Origin: an uncultured Lachnospiraceae bacterium
GTDB lineage: Bacteria; Bacillota; Clostridia; Lachnospirales; Lachnospiraceae
Length of the DNA stretch: 64,000 bases
Reading direction: 5' to 3'
Assembly (NCBI GenBank): GCA_910579395.1
Contig: CAJTUC010000017.1
Location: 19,072-83,071 of the forward strand
Shown here: one piece after another, positions 1 to 8,856 of the stretch
How positions within the stretch are numbered: the first letter of the stretch is position 1
How the letters are laid out: each line of letters starts with the position of its first letter
Translations under genes and position numbers: made by a program
Notes under the pieces: model-generated
Seen by the model: the letters and a program-made list of their open reading frames with translations, nothing else
Told to the model about the DNA's origin: nothing
Database searches by the model: none

Positions 1-151
1 ACGAGGAAAGCTTCCGCAGAAGGCCTATGAACGGATGATGGAACGTTTTGTCCATCAAAAAGAACATGCGCGTGAATGGTGTGACCAAATAAATGCTTAT
101 TTTTATCGAAAATCTGGCATATCAGACGAAAGAAAAAGGAAAATTTATTGA
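1..151 (+). CDS. aguA: Alpha-glucuronidase GH67, C-terminal fragment
   Basis: The frame open from base 2 runs to TGA at 149-151 and gives the last 49 residues of a protein whose start lies outside the window. The tail contains EWCDQINAYFYRKSGI followed by a short basic end, which I recognise as the conserved C-terminus of family 67 alpha-glucuronidases. These enzymes remove 4-O-methyl-glucuronic acid from the non-reducing end of xylo-oligosaccharides, usually in the cytoplasm. An oligosaccharide ABC importer follows directly, as in known aldouronate-utilisation clusters. The catalytic residues are not in view, so activity cannot be judged. The family call rests on this short but distinctive tail. 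Confidence 0.8.
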   Translation, partial: RGKLPQKAYERMMERFVHQKEHAREWCDQINAYFYRKSGISDERKRKIY

Positions 152-235
152 TTTGTTCATGAATGTGCACAAAAAATAAGCAAAATATGCGGTTGGAATA
201 GCAATATATGACCAGTAAAACAGACGGTATGATTC

Positions 236-241
236 TATAAT
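236..241 (+). promoter_or_regulatory. Possible -10 box before the importer genes
   Basis: TATAAT lies 42 bases before the permease start, in the 131-bp gap after the GH67 gene. The -35 position (213-218, CAGTAA) matches poorly, so an activator-dependent promoter or simple read-through from the upstream gene are both possible. Confidence 0.35.
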
Positions 242-282
242 AATAACAGGTATTTCAATTAAAATCTTATGGAGGTGTGAGG

Positions 283-1236
283 ATGAAGGGAACGAAAAAG
301 AAGGCTCCTGCTGTACAGAAGAAGCAGAGCTTCGGGGTCTACATGAAACGGTACTGGCAGTTATATGCGCTGCTTGCCCTGCCGCTTCTTTATCTGCTCA
401 TATTCAAGTATGTGCCGATGATCTATATCCAGATCGCATTTAAGAAGTACAGTATTGTACAGAGCGTATGGGAAATGCCGCTTGCGGCCAATCACGGCTT
501 TGAATATTTTATCAAAGCATTTAAGAACAGGGATTTTATCAACGCACTCAGGAACACGCTGACGCTGAATCTGCTGGATTTGGTCATCGGTTTTCCGGCG
601 CCTATTATTTTTGCTTTGATTTTGAATGAACTTGTATTTAAAAAGTTCAAACGTGTGGTACAGACGATTGCTTACATGCCGCACTTTCTTTCATGGGTCA
701 TCATTTATGGTCTGGCATTGCAGATTTTTGCGCCGACAACAGGATTTCTCAATATGATCCTGACAGGCCTTGGTTTCGAGTCCGTTCCTTTTCTGAACGA
801 TTCTGCGCACTGGGTCGGTACTTACATATTCCTGGGCGTGTGGCAGAGCTTCGGCTGGAATTCCATCGTTTATCTGGCTGCAATCGCCGGTATCAATTCG
901 GAACTGTATGAGGCAGCTTCGGTGGACGGCGCAGGCCGTTTCAAAAAGATGTGGCATATTACCCTGCCGGGCATTAAACCGACCATTGTCGTGCTGCTCG
1001 TTATGAATCTCGGTAATATTCTGGGGAGCGGTTTCGACAGACCTTTCGCATTGCAGAACAATCTGGTCATGGATGTTGCGGAAGTACTTTCTACCTTCGT
1101 ATACAAGAACGGTATCAAAGGTCTGCAGTTCTCATTGACAACTGCGGTAGGCTTCTTCCAGTCCATTGTCTGTGTTATCTTCCTGCTGCTGGCGAACTGG
1201 ATTTCCCGTAAGCTCGGCGAGCGTGGAATCTGGTAG
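283..1236 (+). CDS. Sugar ABC transporter permease, LplB/YteP type
   Basis: This is an inner-membrane permease of a binding-protein-dependent carbohydrate importer (317 aa). It has a basic cytoplasmic N-terminus, six hydrophobic segments, and the EAA loop that docks the ATPase (EAASVDGAGRFKKMWHITLP, from about residue 209). The N-terminal segment YALLALPLLYLLIFKYVPM is typical of the LplB family. I chose ATG 283 because GGAGGT at 271-276 gives a 6-nt spacing; the in-frame GTG at 277 would touch the ribosome site. It forms an operon with the second permease and the binding protein. No ATPase gene is present, as is usual for this family, which shares a MsmX-like ATPase encoded elsewhere. The GH67 neighbour suggests aldouronates or xylo-oligosaccharides as substrate (inference). 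Confidence 0.9.
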   Translation: MKGTKKKAPAVQKKQSFGVYMKRYWQLYALLALPLLYLLIFKYVPMIYIQIAFKKYSIVQSVWEMPLAANHGFEYFIKAFKNRDFINALRNTLTLNLLDLVIGFPAPIIFALILNELVFKKFKRVVQTIAYMPHFLSWVIIYGLALQIFAPTTGFLNMILTGLGFESVPFLNDSAHWVGTYIFLGVWQSFGWNSIVYLAAIAGINSELYEAASVDGAGRFKKMWHITLPGIKPTIVVLLVMNLGNILGSGFDRPFALQNNLVMDVAEVLSTFVYKNGIKGLQFSLTTAVGFFQSIVCVIFLLLANWISRKLGERGIW

Positions 1237-1254
1237 AAGAAAGGGGGAAAAGAG

Positions 1255-2124
1255 ATGATCAAATCAAAATCCGCAAAAGTAGGCGACGGGGTATTCATTC
1301 TTGTCTGTGTACTCGTCAGCCTGATCTGTATCGTGCCGATGCTAAACTTGCTGGCAAGGTCGTTCAGCTCTACAGAAGCGCTGATCAAGCATGAAGTCTA
1401 TTTATGGCCGAAAGGGTGGAATCTGGACGCTTACGCAACGGTACTCAGCGATATGAAATATATCAGGGCATTTTTCTGGACGGTATTTTTGACGGTGGTA
1501 TGTACATTCGTTTCTCTGACGATGACGACGCTCTGTGCGTATCCGCTGATTTTTGAAAACCTGAAAGGGCGTTCCATTATCAATATTTTTATTACGATCA
1601 CAATGTTCTTCAACGCAGGAACGATTCCGAACTATCTGTTGATGAAGAGCCTGAACCTTTTAAACAATCCGCTTGTACTGATCATTCCGAGTTGTATGAG
1701 CGTGTATAACATGATCATTATGCGAAGCTTTTTCTATGGCATTCCGGACAGTCTGCGGGAGTCTGCGGAAATAGACGGGGCAAGTTTTTTCAGGATACTG
1801 ATCAGTATCTATCTGCCGCTGTCAAAACCGGTATTCGCAACGCTGGCGCTGTTCTATGCGGTAGGGCGATGGAATGGATATTCGGATGCGCTGATGTATG
1901 TTAACAAAGATATTTTCTATCCGCTGCAGTTGTTCCTGTATAACATTCTGAACAATATCAACAGCGTGGAAGTGGCAACCCAGGAAGGTTTTTCGTCACC
2001 GGGCCTTACCGAATCGTTAAAAGCGGCGATCGTTATGTTTTCGACCATACCGATTCTGTGTATCTACCCGTGGCTGCAGAAGTATTTCATCCATGGCGTA
2101 ACGATGGGAGCAGTCAAGGAATAA
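1255..2124 (+). CDS. Sugar ABC transporter permease, YtcP/LplC type
   Basis: This is the second permease of the importer (289 aa) and starts 18 bases after the first, behind a purine-rich GGGGGAAAAGAG site. It has six membrane segments and the EAA loop ESAEIDGASFFRILISIYLP from about residue 170. The C-terminus ends in GVTMGAVKE, characteristic of the YtcP/LplC branch that pairs with LplB-type permeases. Together the two would form the heterodimeric membrane channel for an oligosaccharide delivered by the downstream lipoprotein. Gene order permease-permease-binding protein matches the aldotetraouronate importer arrangement of xylan-degrading Firmicutes; the actual substrate is inferred from context. 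Confidence 0.9.
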   Translation: MIKSKSAKVGDGVFILVCVLVSLICIVPMLNLLARSFSSTEALIKHEVYLWPKGWNLDAYATVLSDMKYIRAFFWTVFLTVVCTFVSLTMTTLCAYPLIFENLKGRSIINIFITITMFFNAGTIPNYLLMKSLNLLNNPLVLIIPSCMSVYNMIIMRSFFYGIPDSLRESAEIDGASFFRILISIYLPLSKPVFATLALFYAVGRWNGYSDALMYVNKDIFYPLQLFLYNILNNINSVEVATQEGFSSPGLTESLKAAIVMFSTIPILCIYPWLQKYFIHGVTMGAVKE

Positions 2125-2223
2125 TCGGATTATGGCTGCCGGGAAATTTCCCAAAGCGCAAATGATCCGCTCATTCATACATTATTATTCATGAAAAGAA
2201 AAAAGAAAAGGGAGGTAAAAAGA

Positions 2224-3973
2224 GTGAAGAAAAAATTATTATCTGTATTATTAGCAGGCTGTATGGTATTGTCATTAGCAGGCTGTGGTTCAGGCTCAGG
2301 GGATTCCGGTTCTGCAACGCAGGATTCCGGTCAGACCCAGACGACGGACACGAATGCGGCCCAAAATTCATCGGGGGGGGGGTACGACGGATGCTGGTGA
2401 TGCTTCCGCAGATCCGACGAATGGAGAAGTAGTTGACGGAAAATTCGTAGATACGAGAAAGATTACGGTAGAAGTATATGACCGTGGTAACGACGGCGGT
2501 TCCGATCCAACCAACAACAAGTATACGCAGTATATTAAAGATCAGATGATGGAACTGCACAATGTAGAGGTAGAATTTGTAGCGGTTCCGCGTTGGACAG
2601 AGGTTGAGCAGATCAACAACCTTCTGGCGGCAGGCGATGCGCCGGATATCTGTCTGACTTACGACTATCCTACCGTTCAGACTTATGCAAATATGGGCGG
2701 TGTGCTCGATTTAAGTTCTTATGTGGATGATTATAAGGATATGCTTCCGAATATGTGGAACTGGCTTGGCGAAACGAATATTTACTGGGACAAAGATCCC
2801 GTTAATGGAACGCTGTGGGCGATCGAAGGGAAGCTGGCAGTATCCAACCGTATCAATACTTTCGTTCGGAAGGACTGGCTGGATAAACTCGGTCTGAAAG
2901 AACCTACGACCCGGCAGGAATTTGAAGATATGCTGATCGCATTTAGAGATAATGCCGACACACTGCTCGGTGCGGATGCTGATAAGATGATTCCTTATTC
3001 CGTAAGTTTTGATGTGGGCTGGAGAGCAGCTCTGCTGATTGAATCCTTCATCGACCCGGATGTTTCCGACTATGAATTTTATGTCAATGGGTTTGACGAT
3101 AGAAAATTGACACAGAACGGCACGAAAGAAGCAATCCGCCTTTTGAATAAATGGTATAATGAAGGCCTTCTCTGGGATGATTTCGCTTTGTACGGAAGCG
3201 GTGACACGACAGAAGACGATATGATGAAAGCCGGCTATGTAGGCGCATTCATGCACAACTGGGATTATCCTTACAGAAACGGTGAGGACAGCATTCAGAC
3301 GAATCTGGAAAGACTGGTAGGACCGGATGCAAAATATGTTGTAGTTGACTGTTTTGAGGACAGCAAGGGCGGACATAACAAGTTTGTCAGCGGTACGGCA
3401 GGAGATCGTAAGATCTTTTTCCCGTCTACCAATACAGAACCGCTCGCTTCTATGATGTATCTGGATTTTATCAGTACGCCGGAAGTGATTGAATATCTGC
3501 AGATTGGCGACGAGGGTGTTACTCATAATAAACTGGACGACGGTTCCGTAGAAATCATTGCGGCTACAGGCGATGCGATTCAGAACTCCGGTTTCAACAT
3601 TGACTATACGATTACCTGTAACGGTCTGCATCTGACAGACGAAGAGATGACGCTGAAATCGACGGCGCATTCTTACAGCGGTATCGATCCGGCACTGGTA
3701 GAGACGGCTCACAAGGTATGTAACACCGATATAAGACCGGCGAAAAACGTAAATGTCGGTGCAATTGATTCGGAAGAGGGGCAAGGACCTACCCTTTCCA
3801 GCAAGAGAGATGTTATCTATGATACGGCAGTTTCGGCACCGGTTGAAAGCTTTGACCAGGTATGGGATGACGGTATCGCAGATTATCTGAGTTCCGGCGG
3901 TCAGGCAATCATGGATGAACGTGCGGAGAAATGGAAAGCTACCTTTGGCGATACGACGGCACTTCCGGAATAA
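2224..3973 (+). CDS. Sugar-binding lipoprotein, LplA/YtcQ type, frame broken in a G10 tract
   Basis: This is the extracellular binding component of the importer. GTG 2224 follows GGAGGT (2211-2216) and encodes a lipoprotein signal with lipobox LSLAGC, then a Ser/Gly/Asp/Thr-rich linker. That frame stops at 2398-2400. The mature domain (from about VDGKFVDTRKITVEVYDRG, full family length) continues in another frame to TAA 3973. The frames meet in a run of ten G at 2373-2382; nine G would join them into one 582-residue lipoprotein with linker SSGGGTTDAGD. The second frame taken alone has no signal peptide, so the gene as written would not give a normal protein. Sequencing error, slippage rescue or phase variation are all possible. 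Confidence 0.85.
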
Positions 3974-3983
3974 ATATGAATCG

Positions 3984-4013
3984 AGAGGGGGGAGCAGCTG
4001 CTCCCTCTTTTCT
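3984..4013 (+). terminator. Rho-independent terminator after the importer operon
   Basis: The palindrome GGGAGCAGCTGCTCCC is extended by AGAGGG/TCT flanks and followed by TTTT, 11 bases after the binding-protein stop. It separates the importer operon from the ROK gene promoter. Confidence 0.8.
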
Positions 4014-4014
4014 G

Positions 4015-4043
4015 TTGACATGTTATTAAAATAGTTTTAAAAT
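4015..4043 (+). promoter_or_regulatory. Sigma-A-type promoter of the ROK regulator gene
   Basis: TTGACA (4015-4020) and TAAAAT (4038-4043) are separated by 17 bases, directly after the importer terminator and 31 bases before the ROK start. This gives the regulator its own transcript. Confidence 0.7.
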
Positions 4044-4074
4044 ATAATTTAATATATGAAAAGAGGAAAAATAC

Positions 4075-5130
4075 ATGGCTTTTACAAATCTGGTAAAAAA
4101 AATCAACGAAAAAAGCATCATAGCCTGTATGCGGGACGGAAAGGCACATACAAAGCAGGAACTTGCCCGTCTTACGGGATTAAGTTTTCCGACCGTCGGG
4201 AAAATTGTAGAAGAATTTGCCGGGCAGGAGATGTTCATCCGGCTGGGTACGAATACGGAGAGTCCGGGCGGACGGAAAGCGGAGATCTATCAGTTGAACC
4301 CGGATTTTGCGCATATCCTGCTTTTGTTCCTGCAGGGAGAGACGGTCTGCTGGCAGCTTTGCGACGCGCTGGGAGAAGAGAAGGAGGAAGGGCGGAAAGA
4401 GGGAAGGCCGGGCCAGTTACCTTTTTCTTTGCTGCAGGAAAGCATTGCGGCAGCCATGGCGGCGGATAAGAAAGTCAGTGCAGTGGCGGCGGGCATTCCC
4501 GGGAGCGTGCATAACGGTACGGTCTGCTGTATTGACGGCTATCGGGAACTGGAGGGAAGAAATGTCGAGGCGGAGCTTTCGGAGGCCGCGAAGGTGCCCG
4601 TCCGGGCCAGCAACAACATGAGTCTCGTTGCAATGGGTATGGCGGAGCACCTTGGAAAAGAAGGCGAAAGAGGGCATTTCGGGGCAGGAAAGCACAAAGA
4701 AAGGGAAACGCTCGTCTGCATTCATCTTGCGGATACGGGGCCGGGGATGGGCGCGGTCGTGGACGGAAAACCTTTGCAGGGATTCAGCGGTTTTCAGGGT
4801 GAAGTCGGTTTCATGCCGTTATACGGGAACCGGACGGTACAGGAGATTGCGCTGGAGGGCTTTCGCCAGGTATCGCCGGGGGAATGCCTTGGGAAAATGG
4901 CGGCCTGTATCTGCACGGTGCTGAACCCGGAGCAGGTCATCTGTTATCTGGAACAGGAGTATGCCGGAGCGGCACAGGAACTTATGCAGTATTGTGAGCG
5001 GTATCTGCCGGAATATGCACATCCCCGGTTCGTATTCGACAGGGATTACAGGGCAGACTATCTTCACGGGCTGAAAAGGATGGGGCTGGAACTGTTGTAC
5101 GGATATTCGGAAGAAGGAGACTGGTCATAA
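4075..5130 (+). CDS. ROK-family transcriptional regulator (degenerate kinase domain)
   Basis: The protein (351 aa) begins with a winged helix-turn-helix (residues 1-75: KQELARLTGLSFPTVGKIVEEF) followed by a ROK-type sugar-kinase-like domain. The ROK signature is recognisable as DTGPGMGAVVDGKPLQGFSG then GEVGFMP. The usual zinc-ligand His of GEIGH is Phe here, and the CxCGxxGC zinc loop is absent, so it is probably a sensor without kinase activity. XylR/NagC-type members repress sugar operons and release DNA on binding the sugar; the adjacent importer is the likely target (inference). An acidic/basic low-complexity stretch (EEKEEGRKEGRPG) interrupts the domain near residue 105. RBS AGAGGA precedes ATG 4075. 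Confidence 0.85.
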   Translation: MAFTNLVKKINEKSIIACMRDGKAHTKQELARLTGLSFPTVGKIVEEFAGQEMFIRLGTNTESPGGRKAEIYQLNPDFAHILLLFLQGETVCWQLCDALGEEKEEGRKEGRPGQLPFSLLQESIAAAMAADKKVSAVAAGIPGSVHNGTVCCIDGYRELEGRNVEAELSEAAKVPVRASNNMSLVAMGMAEHLGKEGERGHFGAGKHKERETLVCIHLADTGPGMGAVVDGKPLQGFSGFQGEVGFMPLYGNRTVQEIALEGFRQVSPGECLGKMAACICTVLNPEQVICYLEQEYAGAAQELMQYCERYLPEYAHPRFVFDRDYRADYLHGLKRMGLELLYGYSEEGDWS

Positions 5131-5179
5131 AAATGAAAATTTGCGTGAATGTATTTAAAACAAAAAGGAGACTGGTCAT
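5114..5179 (+). repeat. Duplicated ribosome-site segment, 51 bp apart
   Basis: AAGGAGACTGGTCAT occurs at 5114-5128 and again at 5165-5179. Each copy is followed five bases later by an in-frame ATGAA (5133 and 5184), so the MATE gene has two equivalent start regions 17 codons apart. Confidence 0.85.
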
Positions 5180-5183
5180 TACA

Positions 5184-6533
5184 ATGAACGGAAAAACAAT
5201 GGATATGACTGCCGGAAGGCCGGCTGCACTGCTGTTTCGGTTTTCCATGCCGCTCATTTTCGGGAATTTGTTCCAACAGCTCTACACTTTCGTGGATACG
5301 GTCATTGTGGGGCAGAAACTGGGCGTTCCGGCGCTTGCCGCGCTTGGGGCGACAGAGTGGCTGAGTTTTATGATGTTCGGATTCATTCAGGGGCTGACGC
5401 AGGGGTTTTCCATCGGCATATCCCAAAGCTTTGGAGAAGGAAAGAAGCATCTGGTACAGCAGGGAATCTTTCAGGCGTTTTGTGCCTCCGCAGGTGCGGC
5501 GGTCATCGTTACGGTCATTGGGCAGGGAATACTCGTGCCGGTCTTAAAGCTGCTGCGGACGCCGGAGGAGCTTTTTGGAATGGCTCATTTATATCTGGAA
5601 ATCCTGTATTTTGGTATTCCGATTTCGTTTGCCTATAATATGCTGGCGGCCATTCTGCGGGCACTCGGGAACAGCCGGGCACCGCTCATCGCAGTGTTGA
5701 CCGCATCTTTTGCCAATATTCTCTTTGATATCGCTCTGGTCATGGGGCTGGGAATGGGCATCCGGGGAGCAGCTTACGGAACGCTGCTCTCACAGCTTTG
5801 CTCCGTTTTGTGCTGTATTGCAGCCCTTAGCCGGATAGAGCAGGCAAGAGTAGAACCCGGCAACCGGAAAATAAGCGTACGGATGTTTGCGGAGCAGATG
5901 AAACTGGGTGTGCCGATGGGATTTCAGAATATCATTACGGCGGTGGGCGGACTGGCAGTACAGTCGGTCGTGAACGGCTTCGGCATGCTGTTCCTCGCCG
6001 GGTATACGGCGGCAAACAGGCTGTACGGACTGTTGGAAACGGCCGCTTCTTCCTATGGATATGCGATTTCCACCTATACGGCGCAGAACATTGGCGCGGG
6101 GAAAAAAGAGCGGGTGCGTTCCGGTATCCTGGCGGCGCTCCTGCTCGGTGCGGCGACCGCATATCTGATGTCTTTTATCATGGTGGTTTGGGGAAAGCCG
6201 ATTCTGGGGATTTTTATCGCGGACAGCCAGGTAGAAGCGGAAGCAGCACTCCGGGTCGGTTATCGGTTCCTGTGTATTCTTGCGGCCTTTTTCCCACTTT
6301 TGTATGCGCTTTATATTCTGCGTTCCTGCATACAGGGGATGGGCAATTCCACGATGCCGATGCTGTCCAGCCTGATACAGGTTGCCATGCGGATTTTCTG
6401 TGCGGCGGTGTTGACGAGGTACGTTGGGAATGCGGGCGTATTCTGGGGTGAGATCATGGCGTGGCTCGGGGCGGATTTGTTTCTGGGAGCGGTGCTGGTC
6501 TGGCGGTATCGGACAAATTCATGCCCAAAATGA
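5184..6533 (+). CDS. MATE-family efflux transporter
   Basis: This is a cation-coupled multidrug/metabolite exporter of about 449 aa with twelve hydrophobic segments in two similar halves. The N-terminal half starts at MTAGRPAALLFRFSMPLIFG and continues with NLFQQLYTFVDTVIVGQKLG, the typical MATE opening. I prefer ATG 5184 because MNGKTMDMTAG aligns with usual family starts. An in-frame ATG at 5133 with an identical upstream ribosome site would add 17 residues and cannot be excluded. The gene follows the ROK regulator by 53 bases without an obvious terminator and may be co-transcribed with it. Substrate is unknown. Two further MATE genes lie at 45244 and 60554. Confidence 0.9.
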   Translation: MNGKTMDMTAGRPAALLFRFSMPLIFGNLFQQLYTFVDTVIVGQKLGVPALAALGATEWLSFMMFGFIQGLTQGFSIGISQSFGEGKKHLVQQGIFQAFCASAGAAVIVTVIGQGILVPVLKLLRTPEELFGMAHLYLEILYFGIPISFAYNMLAAILRALGNSRAPLIAVLTASFANILFDIALVMGLGMGIRGAAYGTLLSQLCSVLCCIAALSRIEQARVEPGNRKISVRMFAEQMKLGVPMGFQNIITAVGGLAVQSVVNGFGMLFLAGYTAANRLYGLLETAASSYGYAISTYTAQNIGAGKKERVRSGILAALLLGAATAYLMSFIMVVWGKPILGIFIADSQVEAEAALRVGYRFLCILAAFFPLLYALYILRSCIQGMGNSTMPMLSSLIQVAMRIFCAAVLTRYVGNAGVFWGEIMAWLGADLFLGAVLVWRYRTNSCPK

Positions 6534-6606
6534 CAGGATAAAAAATGGCGGAAATGCTAGTATGGATACAGAGACAGGAAAAACGTCAGGAGTGGCAATG
6601 GCAGAT

Positions 6607-6674
6607 TGTCAGAAAAGGGCGGCTGTCAGGGAAGGGCAGTTGTCAGAAAAAAGCGGTTATCAGAAAAAGGAGAA
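6607..6674 (+). repeat. Four imperfect 17-bp tandem repeats before an AraC-type gene
   Basis: Units begin TGTCAG/TATCAG at 6607, 6624, 6641 and 6658 and continue with an A/G-rich stretch; the first is TGTCAGAAAAGGGCGGC. The last unit supplies AAGGAG at 6667-6672, the ribosome site of the following gene. Confidence 0.75.
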
Positions 6675-6679
6675 TGAAT

Positions 6680-7582
6680 ATGGAATGGGTTACAGCATTA
6701 CGACAGGCAGTCAATTATATGGAGGCTCATCTTATGGAGGATGTCAATGCTGCAGATATCGCGGAAGAAGTGCATATTTCCTCTTTTTATCTGCAAAAGG
6801 GTTTTAAACTCGTGACGGGTTATTCCATCGGCGAATATATGCGATGCCGCAGGCTCTATCTGGCTGCCCTGGATGTGCTGACCGGAAGAGGAAAGGTGAT
6901 TGAGATTGCCTATCGATACGGGTATGACACGCCGGAAAGCTTTACGAAAGCATTTACCCGTTTTCATGGCATATCACCCGTTCAGGTGCGAAAGAACGCT
7001 TCCGCTATACGCACTTTCCTGCCTCTGAAAATTATTGTGACGATTCAGGGAGGAAAGGAAATGGATTATGTCGTAGAGAAAAAGAGCAGTTTTCAGGTGA
7101 TCGGTCTGGGACGGGAGTTCCCGTTTGACAGTTCTTATGAAGATCTTCCGAAATACTGGGATGAATTTAAAGCAAAGTACGGAGATGTCATGTGCAGGAG
7201 AAGAAAGCCGCAGGGAGCGTTTGAACAGGCAATCTGTGATTATAACATCGGCGAATACGGCATCTGTATCGATGACCTGAAAAAGAATCAGGAAGGGAAG
7301 TTATGCTATATGATCGCCGGCGCCTACTATGCCGGTGGAGATGTTCCGGAGGGAATGAGCGTATACACCTTCCCGGATATGGAATGGGCGAAGTTCCGCT
7401 GTTATGGGAAGATGCCGGTGGCTTTGCAGGATGTGAACACGAAAATATTCAAGGAATGGCTGCCCGGAAATCCTGACTACGAGATGGCAATGGGAGCCAA
7501 TATCGAATGGTATGAAGCAGGGGATGTGAACGCAATGGATTATCGGAGCGAAATCTGGATTCCGGTCAGACAGAAAGCGTGA
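6680..7582 (+). CDS. AraC-family regulator with GyrI-like effector domain
   Basis: The protein (about 300 aa) has an AraC/XylS double helix-turn-helix at residues 1-105 (ADIAEEVHISSFYLQKGFK, then YRYGYDTPESFTKAFTRFHG). A GyrI-like/AraC effector-binding domain follows from about residue 130 to the end (MDYVVEKKSSFQVIGLGREF ... DYRSEIWIPV). This Rob/BmrR-like arrangement commonly senses small hydrophobic or cationic compounds. I chose ATG 6680 (MEWVTALRQAV), which has AAGGAG seven bases upstream. The longer open frame to 6545 encodes only the tandem repeat and no domain. It sits right after a MATE pump, so efflux control is a reasonable guess, not shown. Confidence 0.88.
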   Translation: MEWVTALRQAVNYMEAHLMEDVNAADIAEEVHISSFYLQKGFKLVTGYSIGEYMRCRRLYLAALDVLTGRGKVIEIAYRYGYDTPESFTKAFTRFHGISPVQVRKNASAIRTFLPLKIIVTIQGGKEMDYVVEKKSSFQVIGLGREFPFDSSYEDLPKYWDEFKAKYGDVMCRRRKPQGAFEQAICDYNIGEYGICIDDLKKNQEGKLCYMIAGAYYAGGDVPEGMSVYTFPDMEWAKFRCYGKMPVALQDVNTKIFKEWLPGNPDYEMAMGANIEWYEAGDVNAMDYRSEIWIPVRQKA

Positions 7583-7603
7583 GAGGGGAATGAAGAATTT
7601 TTG

Positions 7604-7643
7604 ATGACAGAAAGGCACAGAAGTGTGCTTTTCTGTCATTTTA
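7604..7643 (+). terminator. Rho-independent terminator after the AraC-type gene
   Basis: A 16-bp stem (ATGACAGAAAGGCACA with TGTGCTTTTCTGTCAT, one G-T pair) closes on a GAAG loop and is followed by TTTA. It lies 21 bases past the stop. Confidence 0.8.
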
Positions 7644-7801
7644 TGTTTCGGATGTGGCAGGTTGCGTTTTGTTCGCTTGCCAGTGGGAAAAATGTATGCT
7701 ATGTTCAGAACGTGCAATGCTGTCAGAGGCAGGCGGCGCAGATGCCGCAGACTGCAGAAAGGTGTACGGGCATAGGACCGTGGGCATCAGGGAGGTCAGA
7801 A

Positions 7802-8245
7802 TTGAAAATAGAGATCAACGTGGATGAGAATATAGAGGATACGCACATCGTCATTTCCTGTAAGAAGCTGACGCCGGAGATGGAAAAGCTGCTCGCCATG
7901 CTGCATATCCTTGAGAAGCAGCTGGCGGTGCAGAAAGGAGAAGAGACCTGTTTTCTGGATGTCTCTGAGGTTGTCTATATTGAATCGGTAGATAGAAAAT
8001 CTTTCATTTATACATTAAAAGAGGTGTATGAGTCCGATTTTAAGCTGTATGAACTGGAGCAGCAGCTGGAGCCCTGCGGGTTTTTCCGGGCGAGCAAGTC
8101 CAGCCTGATTCAGCTGAAATATATCAAATCCTTACGGGCGGATATCAATAGAAGAATTAAAGTGACGCTGGAAAGCGGCGAACAGCTTATCGTTTCCAGA
8201 CAGTACGCGGAGGAACTGAAAAGAAGGCTAGGATTGAAAGTGTGA
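7802..8245 (+). CDS. LytTR-domain transcriptional regulator
   Basis: This short protein (147 aa) has an N-terminal helical region and a C-terminal LytTR DNA-binding domain (residues 50-147: FLDVSEVVYIESVDRKSFIY ... GFFRASKSSLIQLKYIKSL). It has no receiver domain, so it is a stand-alone LytTR regulator. The start is probably TTG 7802: GGAGGT at 7791-7796 is five bases upstream and LKIEINVDENIEDTHIVIS fits the usual start. The longer open frame back to 7601 crosses the preceding terminator and looks non-coding. Family knowledge: LytTR proteins of this size are typically paired with a DUF3021 membrane protein and an ABC exporter, as here. Confidence 0.87.
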   Translation: MKIEINVDENIEDTHIVISCKKLTPEMEKLLAMLHILEKQLAVQKGEETCFLDVSEVVYIESVDRKSFIYTLKEVYESDFKLYELEQQLEPCGFFRASKSSLIQLKYIKSLRADINRRIKVTLESGEQLIVSRQYAEELKRRLGLKV

Positions 8246-8343
8246 AAAGAAAAGTATGGCGGCCCGGTTTGAAGATTCGAAGAAAACAGGAAATGGCCGG
8301 ATGGGCGTTATAAGCGTATGGGCGAAGGAGGCGCGGTTATAAG

Positions 8344-8856
8344 ATGGAAGAGAGGAAAACAATATTTGATCAGATTGGTCAGGTCTTTATGATATTCGGC
8401 TTTACGATGCTGATTCTTGTGGTATTCTGCCTGTTGTTCGGGGAACATGCGAAAGGATATTCTACGATGTTTTCTTTTGGAAAAGAAGGCATCGGCGTCG
8501 AAACAATGCTGCAGTTTCTGCTGGCATCCGTGTTTACGGTGACGCTGCGATGGCTTTTTTTTACGGATGCGCTGATTAAAAATATGAGGGTCATTCTGCG
8601 GGCGGTCTGCATGGTGCTTTCGGAAGTGCTTGTCATTATTGTCCTGATATTAATTTTCGGATGGTTTCCGGCAGACGAATGGCTTCCCTGGGTCATGTTC
8701 TTTGTTTCCTTTGCAGTCTGCTTTGCAATCAGTGTGGCTGTGACCGTTTTCCGGGAAAGACTGGAAAATAAAAGAATGGAAGAGGCGCTTGAGCGGTTGA
8801 GGGAGAAAGAAAGCACGATGAAAGCGGACAATCTGGAGAAGGAGGAAACGCGATGA
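8344..8856 (+). CDS. DUF3021 family membrane protein
   Basis: This integral membrane protein (170 aa) has four predicted membrane segments (about residues 14-34, 54-75, 82-105, 112-138) and a charged cytoplasmic tail. The DUF3021 pattern is GKEGIGVETMLQFLLASVF and GWFPADEWLPWVMFF. These proteins are encoded next to LytTR regulators and probably modulate them; the mechanism is not established. The last 12 residues (MKADNLEKEETR) are encoded by the first copy of the 35-bp tandem repeat that runs into the ABC gene. The stop TGA 8854-8856 overlaps an ATG in the ATGA pattern of translational coupling. Confidence 0.82.
   Translation: MEERKTIFDQIGQVFMIFGFTMLILVVFCLLFGEHAKGYSTMFSFGKEGIGVETMLQFLLASVFTVTLRWLFFTDALIKNMRVILRAVCMVLSEVLVIIVLILIFGWFPADEWLPWVMFFVSFAVCFAISVAVTVFRERLENKRMEEALERLREKESTMKADNLEKEETR

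Noticed and set aside
2711..4021. Long minus-strand open frame (436 codons) opposite the sugar-binding protein
   Set aside because: It mirrors the coding strand, has no ribosome site and no recognisable domain; the plus-strand binding protein explains the region.
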